A DNA stretch of 64,000 bases, from NCBI GenBank assembly GCA_965223035.1, contig OZ244980.1, positions 3,162,001 to 3,226,000 of the forward strand. The letters run 5' to 3'. This stretch comes from CAMDPA01 sp965223035 (GTDB lineage: Bacteria; Pseudomonadota; Alphaproteobacteria; Rhizobiales; Hyphomicrobiaceae). The position numbers and the translations under genes are program-made. The notes below the pieces were generated by a model. It saw only the letters and a program-made list of their open reading frames with translations. It made no database searches and was not told the DNA's origin. Shown in pieces: positions 35,489 to 45,488 of this stretch (positions within the stretch are counted from its first letter, which is position 1; the number at the start of each line of letters is the position of its first letter).

Positions 35489-36955
35489 CTATAACGCATA
35501 GAGCCCCATCATCTCCTCGACCATCCTCTCCAGACCAAACTTCGCTTCTACGAACGCCCGTCCCTCGCGCCTCATGGCCTCACGCGCCGGCTTGCGCGCC
35601 AAGACTGTGCTGACCGCCATTGCTAACTCGCTAGCAAGACTGCCTTCGCTGACCGCCTCCTCTCGCACAACGACACCGGTCACACCATCGAGCATGGCCT
35701 CGACGGTCCCGCCCGCACCGGTGGCCACGACAGGCACACCGAGGCAAACGGCCTCGAGCACCGAATTCGGCGTGCCCTCCTGAGCTGATGTGAGCAGCAT
35801 CGCGTCAAGGCAGCCGAGGGCCACTCGCATGTCGCCGACACTGCCCGGCAATGCCAGTCGACCGTCAAGGCCATGCAGGCCCGCAGCCTTTTGCACCCGC
35901 CGGCGCATGGTGCCATCACCGTAAATCACGAAATGCACATCGGGCCGCTGCCTGCTGATAAGCTTGGCTGCATCCAGCCACAGCAGCGGCCGCTTCTCCG
36001 CCTGTAGCCGGAAGGCGCCGCCGACGAGCGTGGCATCCGGCGGCACACCGATACTATGACGAAACTCCGCGGCTCGTTGAGGGTTGGGAGGCTGCAACTG
36101 TTGTGTCTCGACGCCATTGCGGACGACCCGAATTTGGCTCGCGTCGAGTTCCAGCCACGCGGCATAGCTTTGGGCACCCGCCACGCTGTTGTTCGTGAGA
36201 ACCACCTCGGGGCGGCTGGCGAGAAATTGCATGGCTCGGCGCATGTAGGGGCGCGCGTGGCTGAAGTGCTCAGGATGAAGGTTTCTGCCGCCAACAACAA
36301 TGCGCGGGGTACCAACGGCAAGGGCGGCGAATGCAGCGACGATGCCCGTCGCATCCTGCCAGCCATGCACCACGGCGGGTCGGATATGGTGCAGCTCCGC
36401 CGCCAAACGCACGATATCATCGCGAATATCTAGAGGCGCCCAGCTGATGCTGGCGAGCAAGGCATCGACGGCGGGGCGACCGAAGGCCGCGATCAGAACG
36501 CTCCTGGCAACGCCTACCGGCAGCGCATTGCACGCCGCTAGACCGCTGGCCTCAAGGTCTGCAAGAAAGTGGCGCAGCTCTGGCCTCTCGCCGAGGTACA
36601 AGGTCACCAGACGCGCGCGCCAGCCGCGAACTGCAAGGCCGCGCAACAGATTGACCACCTGGCGCTCGGCTCCACCGGCCGCAAGGGAGGCGTTGACAAC
36701 CACAATCTGTACCGGATCAGCGCCGGAATGCCGATCCGAAACGGCCGGCAGCGTAACGGGAGGGCCAACCGCAGGCATAGCCGCGCGATGTTCGATGGCT
36801 CTCACCACCCAGCGACCGGCGTGCCCCGCCAGATGATGTAAGCTGCGCGGCATGAGGCGGCGAAGGTGCGGGCGCAACAACTGGAGACGACCCGCAATAT
36901 CAATGCGCCTCACTTGCGTCATGACCGCAGGGCTCAGCTTCGCGCCCGATGGCAT
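35489..36955 (-). CDS. GT4-family glycosyltransferase
   Basis: 488 residues from ATG 36955 (AAGGATGAG upstream); the frame is open a further 26 codons. After a ~75-residue basic N-terminal extension the GT-B fold begins: VVVNASLAAGGAERQVVNLL (donor/acceptor Gly loop). The C-terminal lobe has VVRNGVE, GAFRLQAEKRP, VIYGDGTMRR and the E-x7-E motif QEGTPNSVLEAVCLGVPVVA. It should transfer a sugar from a nucleotide donor to an envelope glycan or lipid. The exact product is unknown. Confidence 0.85.
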   Translation of the reverse strand: MPSGAKLSPAVMTQVRRIDIAGRLQLLRPHLRRLMPRSLHHLAGHAGRWVVRAIEHRAAMPAVGPPVTLPAVSDRHSGADPVQIVVVNASLAAGGAERQVVNLLRGLAVRGWRARLVTLYLGERPELRHFLADLEASGLAACNALPVGVARSVLIAAFGRPAVDALLASISWAPLDIRDDIVRLAAELHHIRPAVVHGWQDATGIVAAFAALAVGTPRIVVGGRNLHPEHFSHARPYMRRAMQFLASRPEVVLTNNSVAGAQSYAAWLELDASQIRVVRNGVETQQLQPPNPQRAAEFRHSIGVPPDATLVGGAFRLQAEKRPLLWLDAAKLISRQRPDVHFVIYGDGTMRRRVQKAAGLHGLDGRLALPGSVGDMRVALGCLDAMLLTSAQEGTPNSVLEAVCLGVPVVATGAGGTVEAMLDGVTGVVVREEAVSEGSLASELAMAVSTVLARKPAREAMRREGRAFVEAKFGLERMVEEMMGLYAL

Positions 36956-37112
36956 CTCATCCTTCGTTCTCCGTCCCAGACCCTCGCTCGACCTCACGCG
37001 TCGGGAAGAAAGACCTTGGCCCTGGACGTGCACCCAGCCATCAGCACCCAGCGCTCTCTACACTGGCTGAAATCAGTTGGTCAAGTCCGGCACGCCCAAG
37101 GGTCCGGGCTGT

Positions 37113-37640
37113 TTAACACCACCCTATCACGACGGTGACGCGGCAGAGCGCTGCCATGACATTCTTCGCGTTTCGGTTGAAACGGGTAGCGAACGGTCGG
37201 AAGTCCTTGGGGCGACCGACGCTGCGCTCAATACGGTTGCGTTGTATGTATCGTCGCTTGTCGTAGTGAAGCTGGACCCTGCGATTTGAGCGCGGTGGAA
37301 TGACCGGCATGGTGCCGCGCTCGACCAGCCGTCGCGCCGGTCATTGCTGTCGTCTGCGCCACCCGCCGAGCGGCGCGCCTTGACCATGGTCGAGTCGATC
37401 AACAATCGATCGGCGTCTTTATCTGCCCGCGCGTGCCGAGAAGAACTGTTCCCAGCCGCGGCGCGGCCCAACGCACAAAGCGATTGTAGATGGCTTGCTT
37501 CGGCCGATACTCAGCCGGACAGTTCGCGCTCGCCGGCCCGACGTGACAACATGGACGATGCCGCTCAAAACGCGTCGGTCATCAACCCGTTTCAAGCCGC
37601 GCGGGTTGTTCGGCAGCAACGGCTCGATCCGTGCCCATTA
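37113..37640 (-). pseudogene. IS5-family transposase remnant
   Basis: Pieces of one transposase lie in different frames: LPNNPRGLKRVDDRRVLSGI (N-terminal), LLIDSTMVKARRSAGGA (first catalytic Asp region) and YDKRRYIQRNRIERSVGRPKDF (the Glu-bearing C-terminal segment, here with RNRIER). Frameshifts and at least one internal deletion make it non-functional. Confidence 0.8.
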
Positions 37641-37738
37641 TAGATCCGAAAACCAAAACTAACCAGTCATGTCCTTGCCCGCCTCGCTGAAGAAACCGAA
37701 GCATGGATCAACTGATTTTGGAATCCCGCAAAGGCGGG

Positions 37739-39219
37739 TTAACGGGTGCGGACCTCGTTCATTGCGACATGGCTTGGCGCAGACTTTGATTGCTCAGTCC
37801 ACATGGCTTGCAACTGCCGGGGCAACGTCGCGTAATCCACCTTGGAGCGATGGCGCCGGTCGAGCGGAATGGCGCTGACCGCGATGACCGTCAAATCGCC
37901 GAATGCGCGCGAACGCTCTTGCCACGTATCAAGGTTGGCGCAATCGCCCTCAACGGCCAGAACCGCGCGTCCCAATAGGCCAACCAGCGCGGCTCGTGCA
38001 ACCCCTGGCCAGGATCGCGCCGCGACCTCGATCGCAAACGGATAAAGCCCGTTGATCCGCGCCTCATACCGCCCCAGCAACCATAGTCGACCCATTTCAT
38101 CGAGCCTGCCAGCGTCGCCCGTACGGTGCCACACTTCCCCATCGATACTGATCTTGTTGTCGCTGTTTTCGCGAGTGTCCAAGTAGCCCTTGTTGACATG
38201 ATCGCCCGCCACGATGATCTCGTCATCGCGCAGCTGTAGCGAGATTGCGGGAACCGGTGTGCCGGCCAGCAGCCCGTTCCCCAAGGTCATCGCCGCCCAA
38301 TCGCTCTTTGTGATGTCACGCACACGTAGATGTGCGATTGGCTCGGCCTCGGTCGAGCCATAGACCGCAACGATGTCGGCATCCGGCAAAACTCGGGCGA
38401 GCTTTTCCATGACATCAGGGAGAACCGGTCCGCCACCGGTAAAGACGGCGACGAGTGGTGGTAGTGTTTCAAGCTGACAAAGGCGCTCGCAAATGGACGG
38501 CGGCAGCAGGGTCCGCGTAACGCCATAGCGCCGCATGTGGGCAGCAATCGCAGCCGGATCAGCCTCATCCTGGCGCTTCGGATTCCAATTCGGTAGGACC
38601 GACGTCACGCCCAAGCTCATGTTGGCTATGACAAACACAGGAAAAGCAACCAGATCGATTTCATGGCGCTGGCCGGGAGCCAGCAGGTCCGCGACGCAGG
38701 TGTTCTGCGCCGCAAGAAAACCATGTGAACGCACGACGCTTTGGGCGTACCGGTTGAACCGCTGGTGAGCGAAATGAGTCCGGGATGATCAGGACCAACC
38801 TCCTCGACCTCAATTGGTCCGGAACCTCGGTCAAATGGCGACCAACGGAACGGCAATTGTCTGAGATCAGGCAGCACCCATCCGAGCAGACGATAACGAC
38901 CCGACGACAGAAACGCTTTCGGTTGCGTTGCGCGCAAAGCATCGCGCAGACCGCCTACGCCCAGCGCCGGCTCGGGAAATACGACCACGGCCCCGATCCG
39001 CCACGCCGAAGCCAGTGCAACATAAAGATCAATGCCGAGATCCACCGCGAACAGCACACGATCACCGGCTTGAATTCCCATGCCGCGCCAGGCACCGGCT
39101 AGTGCTGCAGACCGTGACAGCAGTTCTGCGAACGTGATCGCATTGCCATTGCGGTCGATGATCGCCGTCCGGTCCGCGTGCCTTTCCGCTACTGTGCAGA
39201 ATGATGCGATCAGGTTCAT
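37739..39219 (-). pseudogene. AMP-dependent synthetase/ligase with a single frameshift
   Basis: Two overlapping frames form one adenylating enzyme. The upstream frame (38626-39219) has the N-terminal domain and the ATP loop LTSGSTGTPKA; right after it the homology continues one frame over (37739-38734) as VRSHGFLAAQ, YGSTEAEP, WHRTGDAGRLDEMGRLWLLGR and PLDRRHRSKVDYATL with the catalytic Lys. A 1-nt deletion near 38730 explains it. The intact protein would activate a carboxylic (fatty) acid as acyl-AMP. Start overlaps the GNAT stop as ATGA, so they were one operon. A sequencing error is possible. Confidence 0.8.
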
Positions 39220-40070
39220 GGCTTGTGCGCCAAAATGCGCCCCATCAGATCGTAGCGGCGAAACACTTCACCATGATGGCGCTGGCTGCGCTCACGCGAG
39301 ATATTCTCGACATGCATCAGCGCGTGGATAACATGGGTGTAGCCGAGATCGCTGAAGGTGCGATGGGCACGATCAACCAGCATGCGACCAACGCCGCGCA
39401 CGCTACTTGCCTAGGTCTTCAGGATTACCGTTGCTGGCTTGTCGCCCTCGACCAGATTGGGCAGTGCGAAGAGGAAACCGGCGAGGTGACCGTCCACGTT
39501 GGCGAAGTATACCAGACGCGGATCGATGGTTGGGATGATCGGCCGGTAGAGTTCGAGGAACTCTTCGCGTGTGATGGGCTTGTAGAATGCGTTGTCGGCA
39601 AAAACTGCCCGCGATAAATCAAACAAGTCATTAATTAAGGCCTCGCCATCCTGCCCGTCCCAGGCCGCAATCGTCACGCCGGCGACACCAGGGGCCGGTA
39701 CTGCGATCGCCTTATTGATATCGGCACGGGTAGAAACATAAGAAGAGATCGGGGCAAATCCAGCGCGCTTAAACGCCGCGAGATCAAATGGGCCGCTAAC
39801 CGGCTCTAGAAAGAATGGCGGGCTTCGATCTGTTTCAGAAATGACGCGGTACGTATGCCAGGTGTCGCCATCCATCGGCCCGATGACGCCGTCGAAGCCC
39901 TCCTGCTGAAGCTGCTCTGCCATTTGTGAGAGTATCGCCGCGCCGTCAGAGCCATTCGCGCACGTAAAGGCTCCGATTGCGGCCGTGCGCCCCTGCCAGG
40001 AAGGTGTGTCGCGATAAATCGTGCAGGCGGCACCTTCGACTGAGACCGGCTCCACTGGTGGCAACTTCAT
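39216..40070 (-). pseudogene. GNAT-family protein interrupted by an in-frame amber codon
   Basis: From ATG 40070 (GGAAGG upstream) the frame encodes ~220 residues to PATVILKT, then TAG at 39411-39413, and continues in the same frame as ASSVRGVGRMLVDRAHRTFSDLG to 39216. ILKT-x-A..RGVGRML is the GNAT acetyl-CoA loop, so the stop falls just before the cofactor motif, probably TTG to TAG. N-terminal half: DGVIGPMDGDTWHTYRVIS. The truncated product would lack acetyl-CoA binding. Confidence 0.8.
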
Positions 40071-40110
40071 GACAGCCATACCTTCCATCCGATAAGAGCC
40101 AGGGGAACGA

Positions 40111-41369
40111 CTAGCGCAACGATAAAAGCCCGCCCTGCGCGATAGCGATTGAAAAAGTCGGGCAGAAATAGGCCACCGAGAACGAAAGCGCGAGACTGGC
40201 AAAGATCACCAACCCAAAAGCCGGAATCCAGCGTGCTTCAGGCACATTAAAAAACTGAATGCAGTAAACTGCTAACCCGACCACCAGCGCGGCCAATGCC
40301 GCCCGGCCAAGAGAGGATGAGCGCCACAACAACATCGCAAGAATCACTGCGACACCGGCAAAGGTCAGATTGTAGAGGTTGATGGCATTGTAGCCGGACC
40401 ACTCGCCGGCGAACAGCCACCAGGCAGCAACCCCTGCTGCCGCGGCGAGGAAGTCCAGGTCGGGATAACTGCTGCGACAAGAAATAGTGAAGCGCAGAAC
40501 GAGGAATGCACCGAACGCCGCCAACGGCAATAACGCGTTCGCGGGTGTCGTCACCGATATGATTAAAAACGCCAGCACACCATAGCCACGCGCCGTCTGC
40601 GCAGTGAGGTCGAGGCGCGGCGCGGCTGCCATCAGGCCCCCAAGGATTGCGATGTAAAGAAGCGCTGTGCCAAGTAGCCCCCAAGGCGGCGTATCGAGAT
40701 TGTTCTGCAAGAACAGATGGATCCCGACGGGGACGAAAAAATTATCGAGACCGTGCCAGGAGTCAGCCTCCAGCTGGGAGCCAAAACAGCCACGATCAAT
40801 GACAAGAAAACGACGCTGTGGCGCGGGATGTCAGTCATCAAGAGCAAAGTCACCATGGCGATGATAAAGGTGACGAGGAAGAACATCGCAACGCCTTCGA
40901 GGCTCTTTACTCCCTTCTCGACGGCGAATAGCCGGCGTCCGTAGTGGACACCGGTGAGTGCGGCTACCGCATCGGAGAATGCCAGCACCAACATTGGCAG
41001 CACAAACAGCACCGGCGGGCCGACCGAACGAAAGAACAGAAATCCGATGCTGATGGCGAGCAGCAACTCACCGTAGGATTGACGGTCCACGCCAGAAATG
41101 GTGGAAGCAATGCCGGAGCGCGCCACCTGTGGCAAACGCATTGCCGCCATCACGAGCACTGCAATCGCTGAAAGAAGAAGCACCGGCCATGCCTCGCTGA
41201 ATGTCAGCGGTAGCGTCAGGGCATAAAGGCCGGTGGCGACATGCACGACTTTGCGTTGCAGTTCGGCAGACCAATTGTGGCGCTTGGCGAGCATCTTGAC
41301 TGTGGCCATTACCGCCAGCACACAACCGATGGAGGCCACGATAAGCGCGAGCGGGAAGGCGATATTCAC
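40111..41369 (-). pseudogene. Phosphatidate cytidylyltransferase/dolichol kinase-like membrane protein with a single frameshift
   Basis: The first frame (GTG 41369) encodes LQRKVVHVATGLYALTLPL, then LPMLVLAFSDAVAALTGVHYG and EKGVKSLEGVAMF, the signature order of the CDP-diglyceride synthase/polyprenol kinase family. Near 40776-40782 the homology moves to the next frame (GSQLEADSWHGLDNFFVPVG) and continues to 40111 through more membrane helices. One lost base explains it. The intact enzyme would modify a lipid or polyprenol head group. It lies between a truncated gene and the GNAT pseudogene in one operon. Confidence 0.75.
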
Positions 41370-41545
41370 GCCCGCACCTCTTCAACGACAAAGTCGGAAT
41401 AAAAGAACGCCTTGTCCATAGCCTTACCGACCACCTCTAGCAGGCCGTTGAATTTGCGGCCACGATAGCATTGTTTGGCCCGTTCGCATGATGGTCTTGG
41501 GAGTGAGAACCGTTTGCGGGTCTGGTTTTGCGAGGACTGCTTACT
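41366..41545 (-). pseudogene. 3' remnant of the first gene of the decayed operon
   Basis: About 58 codons remain in frame, ending RAKQCYRGRKFNGLLEVVGK ... FFYSDFVVEEVRA and a TGA that overlaps the next GTG as GTGA. The 5' part is replaced by the region next to the IS5-type transposase. The family is not recognisable from this piece. Confidence 0.6.
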
Positions 41546-41602
41546 TGTCCTACCGCCTATCGGCTACTTGAGGACACCCGGTGTCGATCGTTGGGACGCC
41601 CC

Positions 41603-42709
41603 TTACGCGGCCGCGGCGAACAGTCTCGGCAATCGGATCAGGTTGTAGGCGGCTATGGCGAAGGTGAACTGATGGGCGACGCGGCGGCGGCCTTTGAACT
41701 TGGTCTTGGCCAGCCCGGCGATCGTCTTTGCCCAGCCGAACGACTCCTCGATGCGCTTTCGCATGCGCTGCGAGGTGGCGTAACCGGGATGCCGGGTGGT
41801 GCGGCCATCAACGCAAGATGTTCGCCGGTTTCCCGTTCTGGTTACCGCGTAGAGGCGCGCAATGTGCGGCGTCACGTTTAAGGCGCGCAGCTCGGCCGCG
41901 AACGACTTGGCGTCATAGCCCTTGTCGGCACCGAGCGTCAGCCGGCAGGTTGAACCGGGCGCGTGATGTTCAATCATCCGGATCGCTGCTTCGCGCTCGG
42001 CCCGTCCGTTGGCTTCGGTGAGCGTGGCCTGCACGATCAGCCCTGAGCGGTTCTCCATCAGCACGTGGCCCATGAAGCAGAGCTTGGCTTCGCGGCCGTT
42101 GCCTTTCCCGAACAACTTGGCATCGGGGTCGGTCGTCGAGGCGTGCGTTTGGTTTTTGCGCGGCTTGTCGCGGAAGTTCTGCTCGCCGTTGCGGCCAGCT
42201 GCCGGCGGATCGTCCGATCCGTCCTTGGCGCGGAAGCTCTTCATCGAAGCCCACGCTTCGATCAACGTGCCATCGACCGAGAAATGCTCATCCGACAAGA
42301 ACCGCTTGACGCGTGGGTGGCGCAGCACGGCTTCGAGAAACTTGGCGGCGACCTCGGCCTCCAGCAGCCGATCGCGGTTTTTAGAAAACGTCGAATGATC
42401 CCACACCGGGTCATCGATGCCGAGCCCGACGAACCAGCGAAACAGCAGATTGTCGTCGATCTGCTCGACCAGCTGGCGTTCGGACCGGACCGAGTAGAAC
42501 GCCTGCAAAAGCGAGGCCCTGAGCAAACGCTCCGGCGCGATCGAGCACCGGCCCGAACCTTCGTAGAGCCGCTCGAACTCGGTATCGAGTTCGCTGAGCG
42601 CATCGTCGACGATCGCTTTGATCACCCGCAACGGGTGCTGCGCCGGCACCCGCGCTTCAAGGTCCACGTAGCTGAACAGCGCACCCGACTGGTGGTCCGA
42701 TCCCCGCAT
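41603..42709 (-). CDS. IS5-family transposase
   Basis: 368 residues. N-terminal DUF772-type domain (LFSYVDLEARVPAQHPLRVI, WFVGLGIDDPVWDHSTFSKN), then the DDE core: Asp in FSVDGTLIEAWAS, Asp in LGADKGYDAKSF, Glu in RKRIEESFGWAKTI. The segment ARLYAVTRTGNRRTSCVDG between the second Asp and RTTRHPGY deviates from the usual family text and might be a compensated frameshift. I could not find convincing terminal inverted repeats. Its insertion appears to have removed the promoter end of the operon at 41545-37739. Confidence 0.85.
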   Translation of the reverse strand: MRGSDHQSGALFSYVDLEARVPAQHPLRVIKAIVDDALSELDTEFERLYEGSGRCSIAPERLLRASLLQAFYSVRSERQLVEQIDDNLLFRWFVGLGIDDPVWDHSTFSKNRDRLLEAEVAAKFLEAVLRHPRVKRFLSDEHFSVDGTLIEAWASMKSFRAKDGSDDPPAAGRNGEQNFRDKPRKNQTHASTTDPDAKLFGKGNGREAKLCFMGHVLMENRSGLIVQATLTEANGRAEREAAIRMIEHHAPGSTCRLTLGADKGYDAKSFAAELRALNVTPHIARLYAVTRTGNRRTSCVDGRTTRHPGYATSQRMRKRIEESFGWAKTIAGLAKTKFKGRRRVAHQFTFAIAAYNLIRLPRLFAAAA

Positions 42710-42904
42710 CGCGCTCTCCCCAATTTAATGCAAAGATGGAATCATATTCGCCAATCGATGGCAACGTGCGAGAAATTCAACAGCCGGCTAGTCTGTCTCG
42801 ACCTTGGATGCTCGTCTCGTGCCTTGGATTCGACATCGTCCGAAGGGTCTCGGCCATGGCGGATGCAGCGTACCGAAATATTGTTTGGACCACGGATGCT
42901 AAAC

Positions 42905-43169
42905 TAAATAAGGCCGCAAGCAGCGTCTTCAACGCATCGTTGTCGACCATCGTTTCGGCGAGCAGCTTCTTGAGCTTGGCGTTCTCATCCTCAAGCTCCT
43001 TCAGGCGCCTGACCTCGTTGACGCCCATGTCGGCGTACTTCGCCTTCGATTTGTAAAACGTCGCCTGTGACATGCCGTGGCGGCGACACAACTCGTCGAC
43101 CTTCGCACCCGCCTCATACTCCTTGAGCATGCCGACAATCTTGTCTTCCGTAAACCGTGCCTTGCGCAT
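42905..43169 (-). pseudogene. IS3-family transposase orfA fragment
   Basis: MRKARFTEDKIVGMLKEYEAG, DELCRRHGMSQATFYKSKAKY and LKELEDENAKLKKLLAETMV are the helix-turn-helix and leucine-zipper parts of IS3 OrfA. After DNDALKTLLA the similarity stops and no orfB follows, so only the start of the element is left. Confidence 0.85.
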
Positions 43170-43249
43170 CGTCCATTCTCCTTCGCGCTCAGAACACTGT
43201 GTGAACGGATTCTCGCTTCAGGTGGGCCGAATTAGCCGGGGCAGGTCAA

Positions 43250-43555
43250 TTAGGTGGATCCACGAACGAATTCCGATTTCAAGAACTGGCGCATGGTTTC
43301 CACTTCTCTCGCATTCAAGCGGCCATGGACCGCCAGAAACTCTTTGAGGGGTGTTCCATTCCTGAGGGTCAGAGTTTGATCGCTCGCTCTCCTAAGCGTA
43401 CGTCTTGCAAACATTGCTGGGTCGCTACCATGACAGGATTCACAACGCTCACTGTAAATGCGGCTTGGCGTGATAACCTGCGCGTGTGTGCAGTCTACAA
43501 GCGTGAAGACGCAAATGGGCGCTGCTAAGATGATTGCTGCGGATGAGCCTCGCAT
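43250..43555 (-). CDS. Small monohaem cytochrome c
   Basis: 101 residues from ATG 43555. Signal peptide MRGSSAAIILAAPICVFTLVDCTHAQ; haem site CESCHG in ITPSRIYSERCESCHGSDPA, and a possible distal ligand Met in DPAMFA or METMRQ. A periplasmic class I-like c-type cytochrome, reduced in length. The frame is open upstream but the export signal sets this start. The partner is unknown. Confidence 0.7.
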   Translation of the reverse strand: MRGSSAAIILAAPICVFTLVDCTHAQVITPSRIYSERCESCHGSDPAMFARRTLRRASDQTLTLRNGTPLKEFLAVHGRLNAREVETMRQFLKSEFVRGST

Positions 43556-43999
43556 TGGATCGTAACCTCGCAGTTTAGAGTATAATTGGATGGTTGCTTG
43601 CCGAGCACTGGTCGCTCGTTGCTCGGCGGCGTTGGTGGCCCGCGCGCATCGCTGTAGCGAGCTTCTCGCCATGGTGCAGCCGGGTGATCAAAGCGCTCTC
43701 ATCGTCAGCGTGCAGCCTGTGAACAAACGCTCTAATGCCCCACAGGGAGCGCGGCGATAGTCGCGGTGCCCGCCGGACGGCCGCCGATGCAGCGTTGTTC
43801 TCGGTCACATATAGCGCAACGGTGAGTTCCGGGAAATTATCAACGCTGGACCTGCGAATTCACCGAAACGACCACGTGCGGTTCCGGTAATGCCTTCGAC
43901 AACCTGGCTTCCCGCTGCGGACGAACGTTTCCCACACGCCGATGGTTGTCGGCGGCGTAGCGCCGCCAACATCCGCCGATTGCACGATCGGCATTGACA
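43556..43999. other. Intergenic region, no gene seen
   Basis: Only a hairpin at ~43944-43972 (GGCGGCG/CGCCGCC) downstream of the PepSY gene stands out; it lacks a T run. No other feature can be supported. Confidence 0.4.
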
Positions 44000-44290
44000 T
44001 CACGACTCCGGTTCTACGCGAACTACTTTGAGCGTAACTGGATCCATATAGATCTCCACACGGCGGTTGTTCTTGTCGAAGGCATACGCTTCATAGCAGC
44101 CATCGTCGGCTTTGATCTTTCTGACATCGCGATACCCTAGCGCTTGAGCAGCCGCCCTCACCTCATCGATGCTGCGCCATTCGGATTTGGATGCGGATGA
44201 GCATCGAACATCGTCACTGGCAATTGCCATCGGCAAACCGAATGTAAAAGGCACTGCAATTGCCAGTGCTGCTACGGTCATCTTTCTCAT
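44000..44290 (-). CDS. Small periplasmic PepSY-like protein
   Basis: 96 residues from ATG 44290 behind GAGGAGA. Signal peptide MRKMTVAALAIAVPFTFGLPMAIA, then a single PepSY-like domain: IDEVRAAAQALGYRDVRKIKADDGCYEAYA and RRVEIYMDPVTLKVVRVE. Such proteins bind or modulate peptidases or sensors in the periplasm. It is divergent from the two-component operon, a frequent arrangement for a sensor accessory. Confidence 0.8.
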   Translation of the reverse strand: MRKMTVAALAIAVPFTFGLPMAIASDDVRCSSASKSEWRSIDEVRAAAQALGYRDVRKIKADDGCYEAYAFDKNNRRVEIYMDPVTLKVVRVEPES

Positions 44291-44487
44291 AATTCGTCTC
44301 CTCGGCGTTGATGGCTGAACCTTCATCAGCCTGCCGCGAAGACTAGCAAGGCCATGATTGCAGACCGCTGATGCGTCGCGTAAGCGTTGCGACAGATTGG
44401 TGTAAGCGATTTGCAAGCCTGGAGATGTTAGGATGGTGTGGAACACCTTCGACCATGAGCGCTGCTCAAACAGCCAAAGCGAGATCT

Positions 44488-44832
44488 ATGCGGATCAATC
44501 GCAGGCAATTCATCCTATTACCCGTGGCAACGGGTTGCATTAGCGCCCACCAGGCCCTCGCTGACGACAGACGTGGCAGGAGGCAACAATTCGATGATGA
44601 CTTCGACTATGAAGATGCCGACCGCGCGCGCCGCGCCGGTGATGTTGTTCCGCTGCGCAATGTATTGAAGATGGTTCGAAAGTCCTTCAAGGGCGAGATC
44701 GTAGGCGTTGAGTTCGAAATGGAGGACGGTCTCTGGGTCTATGAGATAAAGATGGTTGACGAAGATGATCGTTATGTCGAGATTTATGTGGATGCCAAAT
44801 CCAACAAAATATTGAAGACTGAGGGCAAGTAA
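44488..44832 (+). CDS. PepSY-domain periplasmic protein, first gene of the two-component operon
   Basis: 114 residues from ATG 44488. MRINRRQFILLPVATGCISAHQALA is a signal peptide with an Arg-Arg pair (Tat-like). The mature part is acidic, then PLRNVLKMVRKSFKGEIVGVEFE ... DEDDRYVEIYVDAKSNKILKTEGK, the PepSY fold. Its stop codon overlaps the response regulator start (TAATG), so the three genes form one unit. Confidence 0.8.
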   Translation: MRINRRQFILLPVATGCISAHQALADDRRGRRQQFDDDFDYEDADRARRAGDVVPLRNVLKMVRKSFKGEIVGVEFEMEDGLWVYEIKMVDEDDRYVEIYVDAKSNKILKTEGK

Positions 44833-45488
44833 TGCGCATTCTCCTGGTTGAAGACGAGGATGACATTGCTCGGCGGATCGAGCGCGCATTACAAAGTTCA
44901 GGCTATATCGTCGAACGTGCAAATGATGGTGAGGATGCCTGGTTCCGGGGAGACAGTGAAGATTTCGACGCCATCGTACTCGATCTTGGACTGCCGCAAA
45001 TCGACGGCATACAGATCCTGAAGCGATGGCGCGGGGCGAACCGGAACATGCCGGTTCTTGTCCTGACAGCACGTGGGAGCTGGATGGAAAGGGTTGAAGG
45101 CATCGATGCCGGCGCCGATGACTATCTTCCCAAGCCATTTCAGATGGAAGAGCTCAAAGCGCGATTGCGCGCGCTCCTGCGGCGATCAACTGGGGGAGGC
45201 CAGCCGGTCCTAACCGTCGGTCCCGTCCGCATGGATACCCGTCAAATGATAGTGTCAGTCGACGGATCCAATCTAGATTTGTCACCGCTTGAATATCGAC
45301 TGCTGAGTTATCTGATGCACCACAAGGGCCGGATGATTTCACAGCTCGAACTGACTGAACATGTCTATGGTGAAGTCATCGAACGCGACAGCAACGCCAT
45401 CGAGGTTCTGATGGCACGGGTTCGCAAGAAGCTGGGTGTCGGCCTGATCAAGACCAGACGCGGCTATGGCTACATCGTTGATGGTTAA
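44832..45488 (+). CDS. OmpR/PhoP-family response regulator
   Basis: 218 residues. Receiver domain: acidic pair in LLVEDEDD, phosphoacceptor Asp51 in VLDLGLPQIDG, Lys in YLPKPFQM. C-terminal winged helix: LSPLEYRLLSYLMHHKGRMISQ and VLMARVRKKLGVGLIKTRRGYGYIV. Receives phosphate from the kinase encoded next and binds promoters. Target genes unknown; the PepSY genes are plausible targets. Confidence 0.92.
   Translation: MRILLVEDEDDIARRIERALQSSGYIVERANDGEDAWFRGDSEDFDAIVLDLGLPQIDGIQILKRWRGANRNMPVLVLTARGSWMERVEGIDAGADDYLPKPFQMEELKARLRALLRRSTGGGQPVLTVGPVRMDTRQMIVSVDGSNLDLSPLEYRLLSYLMHHKGRMISQLELTEHVYGEVIERDSNAIEVLMARVRKKLGVGLIKTRRGYGYIVDG

Noticed and set aside
42065..42907. 280-codon + strand frame
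   Set aside because: Antisense to the IS5-family transposase.
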